Below are positions 48,717-60,805 of a stretch of DNA of 64,000 bases, piece by piece (within the stretch, counting starts at the first letter, position 1; every line of letters starts with the position of its first letter). The DNA comes from Desmodus rotundus (taxonomy: Eukaryota > Chordata > Mammalia > Chiroptera > Phyllostomidae), in the NCBI RefSeq assembly GCF_022682495.2, contig NC_071391.1, positions 80,255,161-80,319,160 on the forward strand, given 5' to 3'. The notes under the pieces are model-generated. The model saw only the letters and a list, made by a program, of their open reading frames with translations. It made no database searches and had not been told where the DNA came from. The position numbers and the translations under genes are program-made.

Positions 48717-51635
48717 AAGGTGCCTGAGAGAGCTCTCGAAAATTCTGATTAAACACCCAGATTTTATTCTCTCAATAGAAAAAAAAAGGCATTTTGTGCT
48801 AGTGACTTTGCTGTTAAATTTGTCGTTTTTCAAAAGTCACTACAATGTCAACAAACGAGTATCTGTTCACAGGATTTTTTTACTTATTCTAATTGAGTTG
48901 ACATCCCATAATACACACAGAACTACATTAGTATTCTGCAAGGAGGTCATTCATAAAATTGAAAAATGGGAAGTGTCTAGGCATTGATCATAATACATCC
49001 CAGGAGGAACAATTTGCAAGAAAGACATTGCTTCCTCTCACACAGAATAAGTGGATAACTTGTAGGCTGCCATCTGCTCATAATTATATCATAAATAATT
49101 AAATATTCAAGGTACATGGCTTAATAAAAATGCAAGAATATTTTGTGTTTTGCCAAAGAGGGCAAATAAATTTTATCTCATATACAAACACCAGTCAATT
49201 GACAGTGCAGATTCAAGTGTTGTTGAGAAAGATTTTGAAGTCACATTCAGGTTCAATGGGAAAGAATGCCTTGATGGGATAGTGACATCCCCAAGGAACA
49301 CAGAAGGGCTGTCTGTCAGGAATTTACTATTCCTACAATAGATTCTTGTGGGAGATTACAATGGCATTTGTATGTGCTTATGGGCAATTTCCACGCCAGC
49401 AAAGCAAAACCAAAAGAGACATTTTACAGTTTTTCTAATAAGCAATCAAGTGAAGGTTGATTATCAATATCAATACTGACTATTAGGCTAGATCCAAACT
49501 TACCTGGGAATATACGAACTTCCAATTTGTTGCTTAACCAAGTAATAAAAAAGTAATAAATCAGCATATTTGGAATAGTTTGTCCTTGGAAATTATGTGA
49601 TATTTACTAGGTCCATCAGTTGTGTTTGATCTGAAAATTAAATACATATCTTGTATTCAAAACTTTGCTGTAGAGGCTACAAAGCAGACTTATGCGTGTC
49701 ATGTGCAAAATACATTCATGTAAGAGAGGAACAGATAGATAAACCCCAAGGAAGAAACCACTACAAGTGTGTGCATGCGTGTGGGGCCCTAGCGAGACAC
49801 AGCAGAAACCATTCTGAAATGTATGAAATTCATGTTATTTCTTAAGTTTCCTATTTCTTAAGAAAAATCCAGAGTATGACAGATCTTAGTGGACAGCCTC
49901 AAACTTGGTAACACTAGTTTTGATAAATGTACATATATTTCTATTTTAAAAGTAATAAAATATTTTTAAAAGTGAAATACAGGTTTCCATTGATGTATAA
50001 GTTATTTCTCACAACTCAGGGCAACTTATCTAAGTTTTTTAGTTTCTATCATTCTTCCAGAGAGTATTATACTTTCTACTAAGTGAGGTTTGTTGAAATA
50101 TTCTAGGATGATGCATTTTTCTATTCTTTCTCTGGAAGATGGGCTTCATTCTTGGCTAAATTATATATTCTAATTGATTCTCAAGTACAGCTTTTCCTAT
50201 ATAGGTGAAGGTAGCTATAAACTTATTACACTGCCAGATAATCCATCAAAAATAGTCACTATCATTTTCTTAATAAATTGCAGCTCCTGTTCTTTCCATA
50301 CAGTATCCTACATCAAGAACACACATCTATTGCTATACTCTTTTTCACCTTGCTGAGACAATGGCTAAAGATAAGTAGGACTTGGAGACGTTAATAATCC
50401 ATCATTAGCATTTGATTCTACGAACCCTGTAAAAATCAACATGTGCATTCGGAATCTCCTAATTTATCATATTCCAAACTCAACACTTAGGAATCAAAAC
50501 AACAATTTAGTCTATTTTTTTAGTTTTATTGAAATTTTAAATATTATGGCCTGTGATACAGATGATTAGGAAGATAAAGCCAGTTGTTTATTGCCAAAGG
50601 TCTAATATAATGCCATTTATCCATAAAATTTGGTGAAGCCAGATTTCATTTGGCTCACTGAGAATGGATCCATTAACTAACTATATGTATGTATCTTTTC
50701 AAAATCTTTCTCCAAATAAGATAAAATGTTATTAGGATTTTAATTCTTAAATTATAATCCCCGTCTCTTTATACCTTTACAAAGAGAGGGTTTCACCTTC
50801 AGAAGGATAATCCTAGCCATTTTGTATGAATATTGCTAATTGGACTTTCAAAGGGTATTATTTCCTGCTCCTCCAAATATCTAAATAGCTTCATACATTT
50901 CCTGAATTAAATAGATGCACACCATCTTGCCTATGCAAACAAGAAGAAAAATATCCTTTTCTATATGGATATATGGACAATATGTTTTTTCTTCCCAAAG
51001 CTACTCCTAATAAGGTGAAAATAACCAACACATGACAATTTCCTTTCAGGCAGCCAAATACAGTCCCAGACTGCCATCCTTGCCAGAGACTTTAACCTTG
51101 AATTCGCTGCTCTCCAGCTTCTGTCAAAGGCTTGAATGACAGACACAATACCCCACCAGCAAGTGGACTGTGTATTCCTCTGCCCTGAGCAGAGCATTCT
51201 CCCCCATAGGCAAACTTGCATTGGCTATAACCTAGAAGTGAAAGCCCACTGACTCAGCTGTGAAATTAAGTTGAAATAAAGATAACACACACTTCTCTCC
51301 TAGGATTCAGACACCAAAACCTATGGGGAAATGCAGAGAAGAGACATTTGAATCCACCTCTAATTCACACAATGTTTTTTCTTTCTGGTACCATGTTAAT
51401 TTCAGAGGTATGGGGAAGATCACAAAAATATCTGGCCCAGTTCTCTGCTTTCAATATTCATTTGAAAATTAGCCTCCCAAGGCTCAAAGAGGCTGTGATT
51501 TCCCCTTTGTACATTGCTAAAGAGAAGGCAGAGGAAGAATGACAACTACAGGAACAGAGTCCCAGTCCATGCCTTGAGCATCCCCTCAAGAGTGTGGCCG
51601 GGAAGCCAGACACTTACAACTATCTCAGTAATTAT
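48717..51635. other. Unassigned sequence
   Basis: AT-rich intergenic DNA. Short frames (for example 48,796-48,987, 49,651-49,845, 50,961-51,221, 51,348-51,542) have no recognisable domains. Confidence 0.45.
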
Positions 51636-51639
51636 TCAC

Positions 51640-53090
51640 ACAAGTACTTATTAAAGACCTATTTAAAGCCAGGTTCCATGTGAGGCACCCCAGGGTATCA
51701 GGTGATGTATAAAACATTGTCTATTTTTCCATGGAACTCACTGAGTATTTAACAAGAGATTGATACAAGAAATAATCAGAAAAGACAACTTCTACCTTGT
51801 TAGAATGTTCTCCTTAGCTCATCTTATCCCACCCATGTCCCATGGGTTCCAGGAAGTTACTTGGTGCCCTGTGCACATCCGCAAAGAGGGTAGGAAAGCA
51901 CCAATGCCTCAGAGGAACACTCCCTCTTCCTCCTTCTCCAAAGTTCTCCGAATGCGGTTTCATTTATGTTCTTCTGCAGATTGAAAGCCAATTAGATGTA
52001 TTATAGCCATTAAAATCTATTTAATTCTCACAAGAAACCTGTGAAATAGGCAACACTATATTGTCCCTATTTGGAAATGGGAATAATCTTTGCCTGAGAA
52101 AGCTTAATTGACATGGTCACACAGCCAGTAAGCAAAACCAACCTTTCTGACTCCAAAACCCACTTGCTTCTTCCCTGCATACTGTCTTCCAAATTTATAA
52201 TCTCATTTGATCCTCACAGCCACTGCGCAGCAGAGGAAGGGTAGGACCAATCATCTCCACTCTACTGTGAGGAAATAAACTTCATTCTTGGTCCTGCTTC
52301 ACCCAAATCCACTGTCCTTTCTATAACCCATTGGCACAATAATAGTATTTGCACAGTCTCTGATGTTGTTCAAAGGGCCTTCATGTGTTTAGTTCATGCA
52401 TGTACAATACCAAAGGTGAAATGCTTTGTCATTTCTATTAGCACCTGAGGAGCCATCTGCTGCAGTCTCTTTGTGTCTTGAATCTGAAAGTAGCATGTCC
52501 ATGGCTAATTTCTGAGAATTAATTACATTTTGATGCTCTTTGTGCAGTTAAAACAGAGATACCCATGGCCATTGTGTGTGTGTGCGCATCTTATCCAACA
52601 GGTACTCACATGCTTTGACCACAAGGCTGTGGTGTCATGCAAAAGTAACACTATTTTTGTGATCTTAGATAAAGTTGTTTACCTTTTCTTAGCCTCGAGT
52701 ACTCCATGAAAAACTGAGATTAAAAATAACTCACGAGAATATTATGAGAATTTAGTAACCTAATTTACATAAACATATCTCAAAGGGTGTCTTGCAAATA
52801 ATAGGCACCCACTAAACATTTACTCACTTACTCTATAAATATTATGCACCTACATTTACAGTGGACGAGACTTGGATATAAAGATGAGTAAGACACACAG
52901 ACTTATGTGAATGAATGGTCAATGATTTAAGGTTGGCTCTTTATTACCAAGAACTGCATGCTGAAGGAGGCCTTGCTTAAGACTCATTCCCACAGGTTGT
53001 TTTCAACTATGATTTTACTCTTTATTATGGAGAATATATTGTTGCACATTTACAGTGTTCTAGGAAATATTATTTCTAATTTATTCTGCT
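51640..53090. repeat. Cluster of MIR/L2-type fragments
   Basis: MIR-like pieces: 51,640-51,720 (minus), 52,010-52,185 (minus; 'cacacagccagtaagcaaaa'), 52,200-52,280 (minus, weak), and 52,615-52,850 (plus; 'gtgatcttagataaagttgt' to 'aataggcacccactaaac'). The sequence between them is unassigned, with no gene. Confidence 0.55.
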
Positions 53091-53096
53091 TTAATT

Positions 53097-53290
53097 CTTT
53101 TTTTAGTTTTTAATTTTTTTATTTTAGAATAATTATAGATTTCTGGAAAAGTTTCTAGTACAGAGGATTTCCATATCCTGATCACCTGTCTTCCTCTTAT
53201 GTTAACATAGCCAAGGTGCACTTGTCAAAACTAAGAAATTAACATTGGTACATTACTATTAATTAAACCAAAGACTATTCAGATTTCACT
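53097..53290 (-). mobile_element. Old L1M-type 3'UTR fragment
   Basis: 'tttagaataattatagattt' through 'aaattaacattggtacatta' is the reverse strand of an old L1 3'UTR segment. Confidence 0.5.
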
Positions 53291-53294
53291 AGTT

Positions 53295-54233
53295 TTATAC
53301 TAATACCCTTTTTATATTATTTTAATGTATTTTTACATTAATATTTAGTCCCTTTATACTCCTCTTTCCCCCCCCAATCACCACACTGTTGTTCATGTCC
53401 ATGAATCCTTTTTCTTTTTTGCTTAATCCCTCCACCTCTTAACCTCCTCCACCGACCATTAGTTGTCATCCTGCTCTCTATCTGTGAGTCTTGTCTCTAT
53501 TTTGCCTGTTAGTTAGTTCAGTTTGTTCATTAGATTCCACATATGAGTGAAATCATATGGTATTCGTTTTCCTCTGACTGGCTTATTTTACTAGGCATAA
53601 TGTTCTCCAGGTTCATCCATCCATACCATTGCAAAGGGTAAAATTTTCTTCTTTTTTACAGCCGAGTAGTATACATTGTGTAAATGTCCCATAGTTGTTT
53701 TATCCACTGATCTATTGTTGGACACTTGGGCTGCTTCTGTACCTTAGCAATTGTAAATAATGCTTCAATGAGTACAGGGGTGCTTATGTTCTTTCAAATT
53801 ATTGTTTCTTCAGATACATTCCCCAAAGTGGGATAGCTGATTCAAAAGGCAGATCCACTTTTTTAAGTTTTTGAGGTATCTCCATAATGCAAACTGCACC
53901 AATCAGCATTTTCATCAACAGTACAGAAGGGTTCCCCTTTCTCTGCATCCTCGCCAGCACTCGTCATTTGTTGATTTATTGATGATAGCCATTATGACAG
54001 GTGTGAGATGATACCTCATTGTGGTTTTAATTTTCATTTCTCTGATGATTAGTGACATTGAGCATCTTTTCATATGTCTATTGGCCATCTGTATGTCCTC
54101 TTTGGAGAAGTATCTATTCAAGTCCTTTGCCCATTTTTTAATTGGATTGTTTGTTTTTTTGGTATTGAGTTTTATAAGTTCTTTATAAATTTTGGATATT
54201 AACCCCTATCAGATGTGTCAGAAAATATGTTCT
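53295..54233 (-). mobile_element. Older L1 (minus), 3' part of ORF2 and 3'UTR
   Basis: Minus-strand L1: 3'UTR with a C-rich block on plus (about 53,365-53,375), then the end of ORF2 read leftward. Diagnostic stretches are 'catatggtattcgttttcc', 'gtgagatgatacctcattgt' and 'tctttggagaagtatctatt'. It breaks at 54,233 and continues at 61,152 after the young L1. It is heavily mutated. Confidence 0.88.
54222..54233 (+). repeat. Target-site duplication (left) of the young L1
   Basis: AAAATATGTTCT is repeated exactly at 61,152-61,163. The older L1 reads through this sequence once, which proves the insertion site. Confidence 0.9.
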
Positions 54234-54240
54234 GGAATTG

Positions 54241-54251
54241 GAAGATGGCGG
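54241..54251 (+). promoter_or_regulatory. YY1-like motif at the L1 5' end
   Basis: GAAGATGGCGG lies 8 bases into the element, the position of the YY1 site that directs accurate initiation in human L1. The older inverted L1 has the same motif at its 5' end (about 18,842-18,852 in reverse). Confidence 0.55.
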
Positions 54252-54468
54252 CAACATAGGTGGGAGCGGAATCCACTTCCCCTCAGCGCCAGGGAAATAC
54301 CTAGCTGATCTGAGGAGCAGAGCGAACAGCCAACAGTACTCCAGCATATACGAAGAGTAGAGACCAAAGATAGAGGACATTGAAAGATCTGACGGTAAGA
54401 AGAGTGCTCAAGGACAATAAGGTCCCCGGGAACCGGGACCGCGCGGTACAAGGGCTGCAGAGGCACCA

Positions 54469-54562
54469 GCCCTGGCGCAGGGGCTGCTGCAGGAGTCCTG
54501 GGAGAGGGCCAGGCTGCCCTGGCGCAGGGGCTGCTGCAGGAGTCCTGGGAGAGGGCCAGGCT
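54469..54562 (+). repeat. 47-bp tandem repeat in the L1 5'UTR
   Basis: Two apparently identical units (54,469-54,515 and 54,516-54,562) begin GCCCTGGCGCAGGGGCTGCT. Their identity suggests a recent duplication. They may act as promoter monomers. Confidence 0.9.
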
Positions 54563-54659
54563 GCGCTGTGAGCAGCCAGGTGCTTGATTGGACCAGGGGG
54601 GCTTGAAAAGGAGGAATTTCTGAAAAAGAAAAAGAAAATAGAGACACTCAGGGGCTAGT

Positions 54660-55330
54660 TAGAGAACTCTCGGTGGTGGCCGAGGCCCCTGGCGCCCCTC
54701 CCCCCTCCGCCCCTGGACTGCGAACGCAGAACGCGGGATAAGCAGGGATAAGCAGCACCGGCGCTCACCTGAGGTCCGGTTGCGCGCAGATTAGCGAACG
54801 GGGCCCATACATGAAACCCCGGAGGGGCGCCCACACCTGAAACCTCCGAGATCTTTTGGAGCAGAGACTAGCTGCTCCACCCACAGACGCAAAACCTCGG
54901 AACTGAGTACCGCGTGATTTGGTCCCAGGGCGGCCCCGCCCACCCAAGAGTCTCAAGCCCCGGGCGGCTGGATCGGGCCCCCAAGCATAGAGCCTCTGGC
55001 TCGGCAGCAGGCTGCCCGCTCACCGAGCGTAGGGCCCGCTGGATGCGCGTTTCCCAAGCACAAAGAGGCTGGCGAGTGTTGTAACACCAAGGCGGCTGAA
55101 CCAGCAGCTTGCAGCGCACCAGCCTCCCTAGCCTGGGCGGTTCCGTCGGTCCCCGGCTGCGCGCTCAGAGCCCAAATAACGTCACAAACCCGAAGCTGCT
55201 GGATTCTCCTGCTGCGCGCGCACGTGTCCCGAGCCAAAGCGGCTGGAGCGGCCTCTCGCGTGTCCCAAGAACAAAGCAGCTGGATTGGCTGATCAATGGC
55301 CTGATTGCCTGCCAGGGACCACACCTACAA
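54660..55330 (+). promoter_or_regulatory. CpG-rich L1 5'UTR promoter region
   Basis: This stretch is much richer in G, C and CpG than the AT-rich surroundings. It contains degenerate short repeats with 'aa(a/g)c(g/a)gctgga' cores and an ACGTCA (CRE half-site) at 55,179-55,184. It is most likely the internal RNA polymerase II promoter. Antisense frames of 122-123 residues (54,953-55,533, minus) overlap it and are discussed under rejected items. Confidence 0.55.
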
Positions 55331-55448
55331 AACAGAGAAGAGTGTGACCCAGGAAGGAAGAAAAGTGAAACCAATCCTTCCAACCACCCCCTCCCGTTGC
55401 ACAGACAGGACAACAGCAGAAATAACCTGAACGGTTTAAAGCCAACAG

Positions 55449-55792
55449 AAGATTTTTTTTTTCCCTTTTTTTTTTTCCTTTTCCTTTCCCCCTGAACTCC
55501 TTCTTCCTCTCTCTCTCTCTTTTTTTCTTTCATTCCTTCTTCCTCCCATCCTTTACTATTTTTATGTCTTCTTCCTGCCTTCTTTTATCTATTTCTATGT
55601 TTTACTTTTTGTTAAAATTCCTTCTTATCTTGCCTCCGATCTTTCTTTAATCCTTCTTCCCTCCTTCCTTCCTTTCCTCCTTTCCTATTTCCTTTTTCCC
55701 TCCTTCCCATCTTTGGTTTTTTTTGTTTGTTTGTTTGTTTGTTTGTTTGTTTTTTCCTTTTCTTTCGCCCCCCCTTTCTATTTTTCCCACAG
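55449..55792 (+). other. Long pyrimidine tract ending in a splice-acceptor-like site
   Basis: About 340 bp of C/T-rich sequence on the transcript strand includes a (TTTG)n run (about 55,717-55,752). It ends TTTTTCCCACAG|GTGCG, with the AG at 55,791-55,792. A polypyrimidine tract followed by CAG is the consensus 3' splice site. The older L1 5'UTR (17.4-18.86 kb, minus) does not show such a tract. Confidence 0.55.
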
Positions 55793-56005
55793 GTGCGACA
55801 ACAAAACCTGGAGCGCTGAAAAGACTAGAGTTAGACCGTGTTAAACACATAAACGTCAGCTCAAGACCAGTGAGCACAGGAGAGTAAGGAGACAGCACCA
55901 CCGAATCCCATTGGCATTCTACCATAGAAGTTCATATCATAAACCCAGGGATTCAGAACAAAGCAATTTAAGAAGCAGAGGCCAACAAGAAGAGCCTCAC
56001 AAACA

Positions 56006-56938
56006 ATGGGAAGACAAAGAAACAATTCCCAAATGAAAGGAAAGGAGGAAGTCTCAGAAAGAATACTAACCGAAAAAGAGGCAAGTCAACTATCAGATAC
56101 TGAGTTCAAAGCAATGGTCATCAGGAAGCTCACTGAGCTCTCTGAGCTCAAAGAGAACTACCAGAAACTACAAGGAAACTACAATGAACTCACTGCAAAC
56201 TATATCAACATGAAAAAGGAAATAGAAAATATCAACAAGAGCCAAGAGGAAATGAAGAATACAATTTCTGAATTGAAGAACACAGTAGAAGGAATTAAAA
56301 GCAGACTTGATGAAGCAGAGGATCGGATCAGCGAGCTGGAGGATAAATAAGAAAAAAACACCCAGAAGGAGCAAGAAAAGGAAAAGAGGCTCAGAAAGAA
56401 TGAAGAGGCAATAAGGGAAATGCAGGACAACATGAAACGTAACAATATCCGTATAATAGGAATACCAGAAGGAGAAGAAGAAGAGCAAGGGATAGAAAAC
56501 CTGTTTGAAAAAGTAATGATGGAAAATTTCCCTAATCTGAGGAGAGAAAAAGTCACCCAAATCCAGGAATCACAGAGAGTCCCAAACAAGAGGAACCCAA
56601 AGAGACCCACTGCAAGACACATCATAATTAAAATGGCAAATTTCCAAGACAAAGAGAGGATCTTAAAGGCAGCAAGGGAGAAAAAGGAAGTAACATACAA
56701 GGGAGCCCCAATAAGGTTAGCAACTGACTTCTCAATGGAAACGCTCCAAGCCAGAAGAGAATGGCAAAAAATATTCCAAGTAATGAGAACCAGAGGCCTC
56801 CAACCAAGACTACTTTACGCAGCAAGGCTCTCAATCAAGATAGAAGACCAAATAAAGAGCTTCCCAGACAAAAGAAGTCTAAAAGAATACAGCTCCACCA
56901 AACCAGCTCTGCAAGAGATGCTAAAGGGACTGCTTTAA
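56006..56938 (+). pseudogene. ORF1: L1 ORF1 (ORF1p), one nonsense codon
   Basis: ORF1p is a trimeric RNA-binding and chaperone protein that coats L1 RNA in the cytoplasmic RNP. The frame from MGRQRNNSQMKGKEE is 310 codons, close to other mammalian ORF1p. Codons ~47-114 form a long coiled coil (heptad-like NYQKLQGNYNELTANYINMK). The RRM starts about codon 143 (NNIRIIGIPEGEEEEQ) and contains NPKRPTARHIIIKM. The C-terminal domain follows (VTYKGAPIRLATDFSMETL). A TAA at 56,348-56,350 (codon 115) splits the frame just after the coiled coil. Everything downstream remains open in the same frame, so this is a single point lesion. The start was chosen because the next upstream sequence is 5'UTR and the older L1 has an ATG at the same place. 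Confidence 0.93.
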
Positions 56939-56984
56939 GGAAAGGAAGGAAAAGAGAAAGACAGAGGAACACAGGTAGGAAATA

Positions 56985-59900
56985 ATGGCAATGAATAACT
57001 ACCTATCGATAATAACCTTAAATGTAAATGGATTAAATGCTCCAATCAAAAGACATAGAACAGCTGAATGGATAAGAAAACATGACCCACACATATGCTG
57101 CCTACAAGAAACCCATCTCAGGACAAAAGACTTACACAGACTGAAAGTGAAGGGCTGGAAACAAATTTTCCAAGCAAACGGACAGGAAAAAAAAGCAGGG
57201 GTAGCAATACTCATATCAGACAAAATAGACTTCCAAAGAAGGGCCATAAAGAGAGACCCAGAAGGTCACTTCATAATACTCAAAGGAAGAATCCACCAAG
57301 AAGACATAAACATTATAAATATATATGCACCCACCATAGGAGCACCCAAATACATAAAGAAAATCTTGGAGGATTTCAAGAAAGATATTGACAGCAACAC
57401 AATTATAGTAGGGGATTTTAACACCCCACTATCAAAAATGGACAGGTCTTCCAAACAAAAGATTAACAAAGATATTGTGTCACTTAACAATACCCTAGAG
57501 GAAATGGACTTAACTGATATATACAGAGCTTTTCATCCCAAAGAAGCAAAATACACATTCTTTTCAAGTGTCCATGGAAATTTTCAAAGATAGACCACAT
57601 GATAGGACACAAAGCAAGCCTCAACAAATTCAAGAAAATTGAAATCATATCAAGCATCTTCTCTGACCACAAGGGTCTGAAACTAGAAACCAACCCCAAG
57701 GGTAAAAACCCAAAACACTCAAAATCATGGAGACTGAATAGCATGCTATTAAACAATGAATGGGTCAAGAACGAGATTAGGGAAGAAATCAAAAACTTCC
57801 TGGAAACAAATGAAAACGAACTCACAACAACCCAAAACCTATGGGACACAGCAAAGGCAGTCCTGAGAGGGAAGTTCAGAGCAATACAGGCCTACCTTAA
57901 GAAGTTAGAAACAGTTCACACAAACAACCTAACCCTACGCCTACAAGAACTGGAGGAACAACAACAAAGAGAGCCCAGAGCAAGCAGAAGGAAGGAAATA
58001 ACCAAGATCAGAGCAGAACTAAATGACATAGAGACTAAAAGCACAATTGTAAGGATCAATGAATCCAGAAGCTGGTTCTTTGAAAAGATAAACAAAATCG
58101 ACAAGCCTTTAAGTAGGCTTATCAAGAAGAAAAGAGAGAGGATCCAAATAAACAGAATTAGAAATGAAAGTGGAGAGATTACAACTGATACCACAGAAAT
58201 ACAAAGGATCGTAAGAAATTACTATGAAGACCTATATGCTAAGAAATTTGAAAACCTAGATGAAATGGACACATTTCTAGAAAAATATAATCTTCCAAAA
58301 CTGACTGAAGAAGAAGCAGAAAACCTGAACAGACCAATATCAGCAAAGGAAATTGAAGCAGTCATCAAGAAACTCCCATCACACAAAAGCCCTGGACCAG
58401 ATGGTTTCACAGGAGATTTCTACAAAGCATTTAAGGAAGAACTAACCCCTATCCTTCACAGACTATTCGAAAAAATCCAAACTGATGGAAGACTCCCAAA
58501 CTCTTTTTATGAAGCCAACATCATCCTAATCCCAAAACCAGATAAAGACACAACGAAGAAAGAAAACTTCAGGCCAATATCGCTGATGAACATAGACGCT
58601 AAAATTCTCAACAAAATATTAGCAAACCGCATCCAGCAATATATTAAAAAGATCATCCACCATGACCAAGTGGGATTCATCCCAGGGATGCAAGGATGGT
58701 ACAATATTCGCAAATCAATAAACATAATACATCACATCAACAACAGCAAAGACAAAAATCACATGATCATATCAATAGATGCGGAAAAAGCATTCGATAA
58801 GATACAGCACCCATTTCTGATAAAAACACTCAGCAAAGTGGGAATAAAGGGAGCAGTCCTCAACATAATTAAGGCCATATATGAGAGACCTACAGCCAAC
58901 ATCACATTCAATGGACAAAAACTTAGAGCTTTCCCACTAAGATCAGGAACAAGACAAGGATGCCCTCTCTCACCACTCCTATTCAACATAGTATTGGAAG
59001 TCCTAGCCACAGCAATCAGACAAGAAAAAGCAATAAAAGGCATCCAAATTGGAAAGGAGGAAATGAAACTGTCACTGTTTGCAGACGACATGATAGTGTA
59101 CATGGAAAACCCTATAGACTCCACTCAAAAACTACTCGACCTAATAAATGAATTTGGCAAAATAGCTGGATACAGAGTCAATACCCAGAAATCAAAGGCA
59201 TTCCTGTACACCAACAACGAAACTGCAGAAACAGAAATCAGGAAAAAAATCCCATTCGATATAGCAACAAGAAAAATAAAGTACCTAGGAATAAACCTAA
59301 CCAAGGAGGTAAAAGACCTGTACTCAGAAAACTACACAACACTGAAGAAAGAAATTAAGGAAGATACAAACAAATGGAAGCATGTACCATGTTCATGGAT
59401 TGGAAGAATTAACATCATCAAAATGGCCATACTACCCAAAGCAATTTATAGATTCAATGCAATCCCTATTAGAGTACCCATGACATATTTCACAGATATA
59501 GAACAAACATTGCAGAAATTCATATGGAACCATAAACGACCTCGAATAGCAGCAGCAATTTTGAGAAAGAAGGACAAAACAGGAGGTATCACAATACCTG
59601 ATATGAAACTGTATTACAAGGCCACGGTAATCAAAACAGCCTGGTACTGGCATAAAAACAGGCACATAGACCAATGGAACAGAATAGAGAGCCCAGAAAT
59701 AAACTCAAATCTATACGATCAATTAATATTTGACAAAGGAGGCAGGAGCATAAAATGGAGCAAAAACAGTCTCTTCAACAGATGGTGTTGGGAGATCTGG
59801 ACAGCTACGTGCAAAAAAATGAAACTCGATCACCAACTTACGCCATACACGAAAATAAACTCAAGATGGATAAAAGACTTAAATATAAGCCGTAACACCA

Positions 59901-60805
59901 TAAAAGTCCTTGAGGAAAACATTGGCAGGAAAATCTCAGACATTCCACGCAGCAACATCCTCACAGACACATCCCCTAAAGCAAGGGACATAAAGGAAAG
60001 AATAAACAAATGGGACCTCATCAAAATAAAAAGCTTCTGCATGGCTAAAGAAAACAGCACCAAATTACAAAGAGAACCAACAATATGGGAAAGCATATTT
60101 GCCAACGACACCTCAGACAAGGGCCTGATCTCCAAAATATATAAAGAACTCACACGACTCCACTCCAGGAAGACAAACAACCCAATTAAAAAATGGGCAA
60201 AGGACTTGAACAGACACTTCTCCAAGGAAGACATACAGAAGGCCCAGAGACATATGAAAAGATGCTCAGCATCACTAGCCATCAGAGAGATGCAAATTAA
60301 AACCACAATGAGGTATCATCTCACACCAGTCAGAATGGCCAACATAAACAAATCCACAAACAAATGTTGGAGAGGATGTGGAGAAAAGGGAACCCTCGTG
60401 CACTGTTGGTGGGAATGCAGACTGGTGAGGCCACTGTGGAAAACAATATGGAATTTCCTCAGAAAACTAAAAATGGAACTGCCCTTTGACCCAGTAATTC
60501 CGCTGCTGGGATTATACCCTAAGAACACTGAAACACCAATCCAAAAGAATCTGTGCACCCCAATGTTCATAGCAGCACAATTTACAATAGCCAAATACTG
60601 GAAGCAACCGAAGTGCCCATCAGCAAACGAGTGGATCCAAAAACTATGGTATATTTACACAATGGAATTCTACGCAGCAGAGAGAAAGAAGGAGCTTATA
60701 CCCTTTGCAACAGCATGGATGAAACTGGAGAGCATTATGCTAAGTGAAATAAGCCAGGAAGTGAGGGACAAATACCATATGATCTCACCTTTAACTGGAG
60801 CATAA
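56985..60805 (+). pseudogene. ORF2: L1 ORF2 (endonuclease/reverse transcriptase), one frameshift
   Basis: ORF2p nicks target DNA and reverse-transcribes L1, HAL1 and SINE RNA at the nick. The AP-like endonuclease is at codons 1 to ~238, with LNVNGLNAP, CLQETHL, GDFNTPLS and, after the frameshift, SDHKGL. RT has [24 protein letters not shown] and the catalytic FADD at 59,078-59,089 (about codon 699, as in human L1). The Cys-rich C-terminal motif (C-x3-C-x7-H-x4-C) begins at 60,365. Total length is 3,821 bp, one base short of 1,274 codons. A single-base loss at about 57,571-57,585 shifts the frame, leaving 202 codons and then a 1,068-codon frame open to the end. It is otherwise uninterrupted. 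Confidence 0.95.

Noticed and set aside
54953..55533. Antisense frames of 122-123 codons in the L1 5'UTR
   Set aside because: They lie in CpG-rich and purine-rich sequence where stops are scarce. The older L1 5'UTR is too different to test conservation, so there is no support beyond length.
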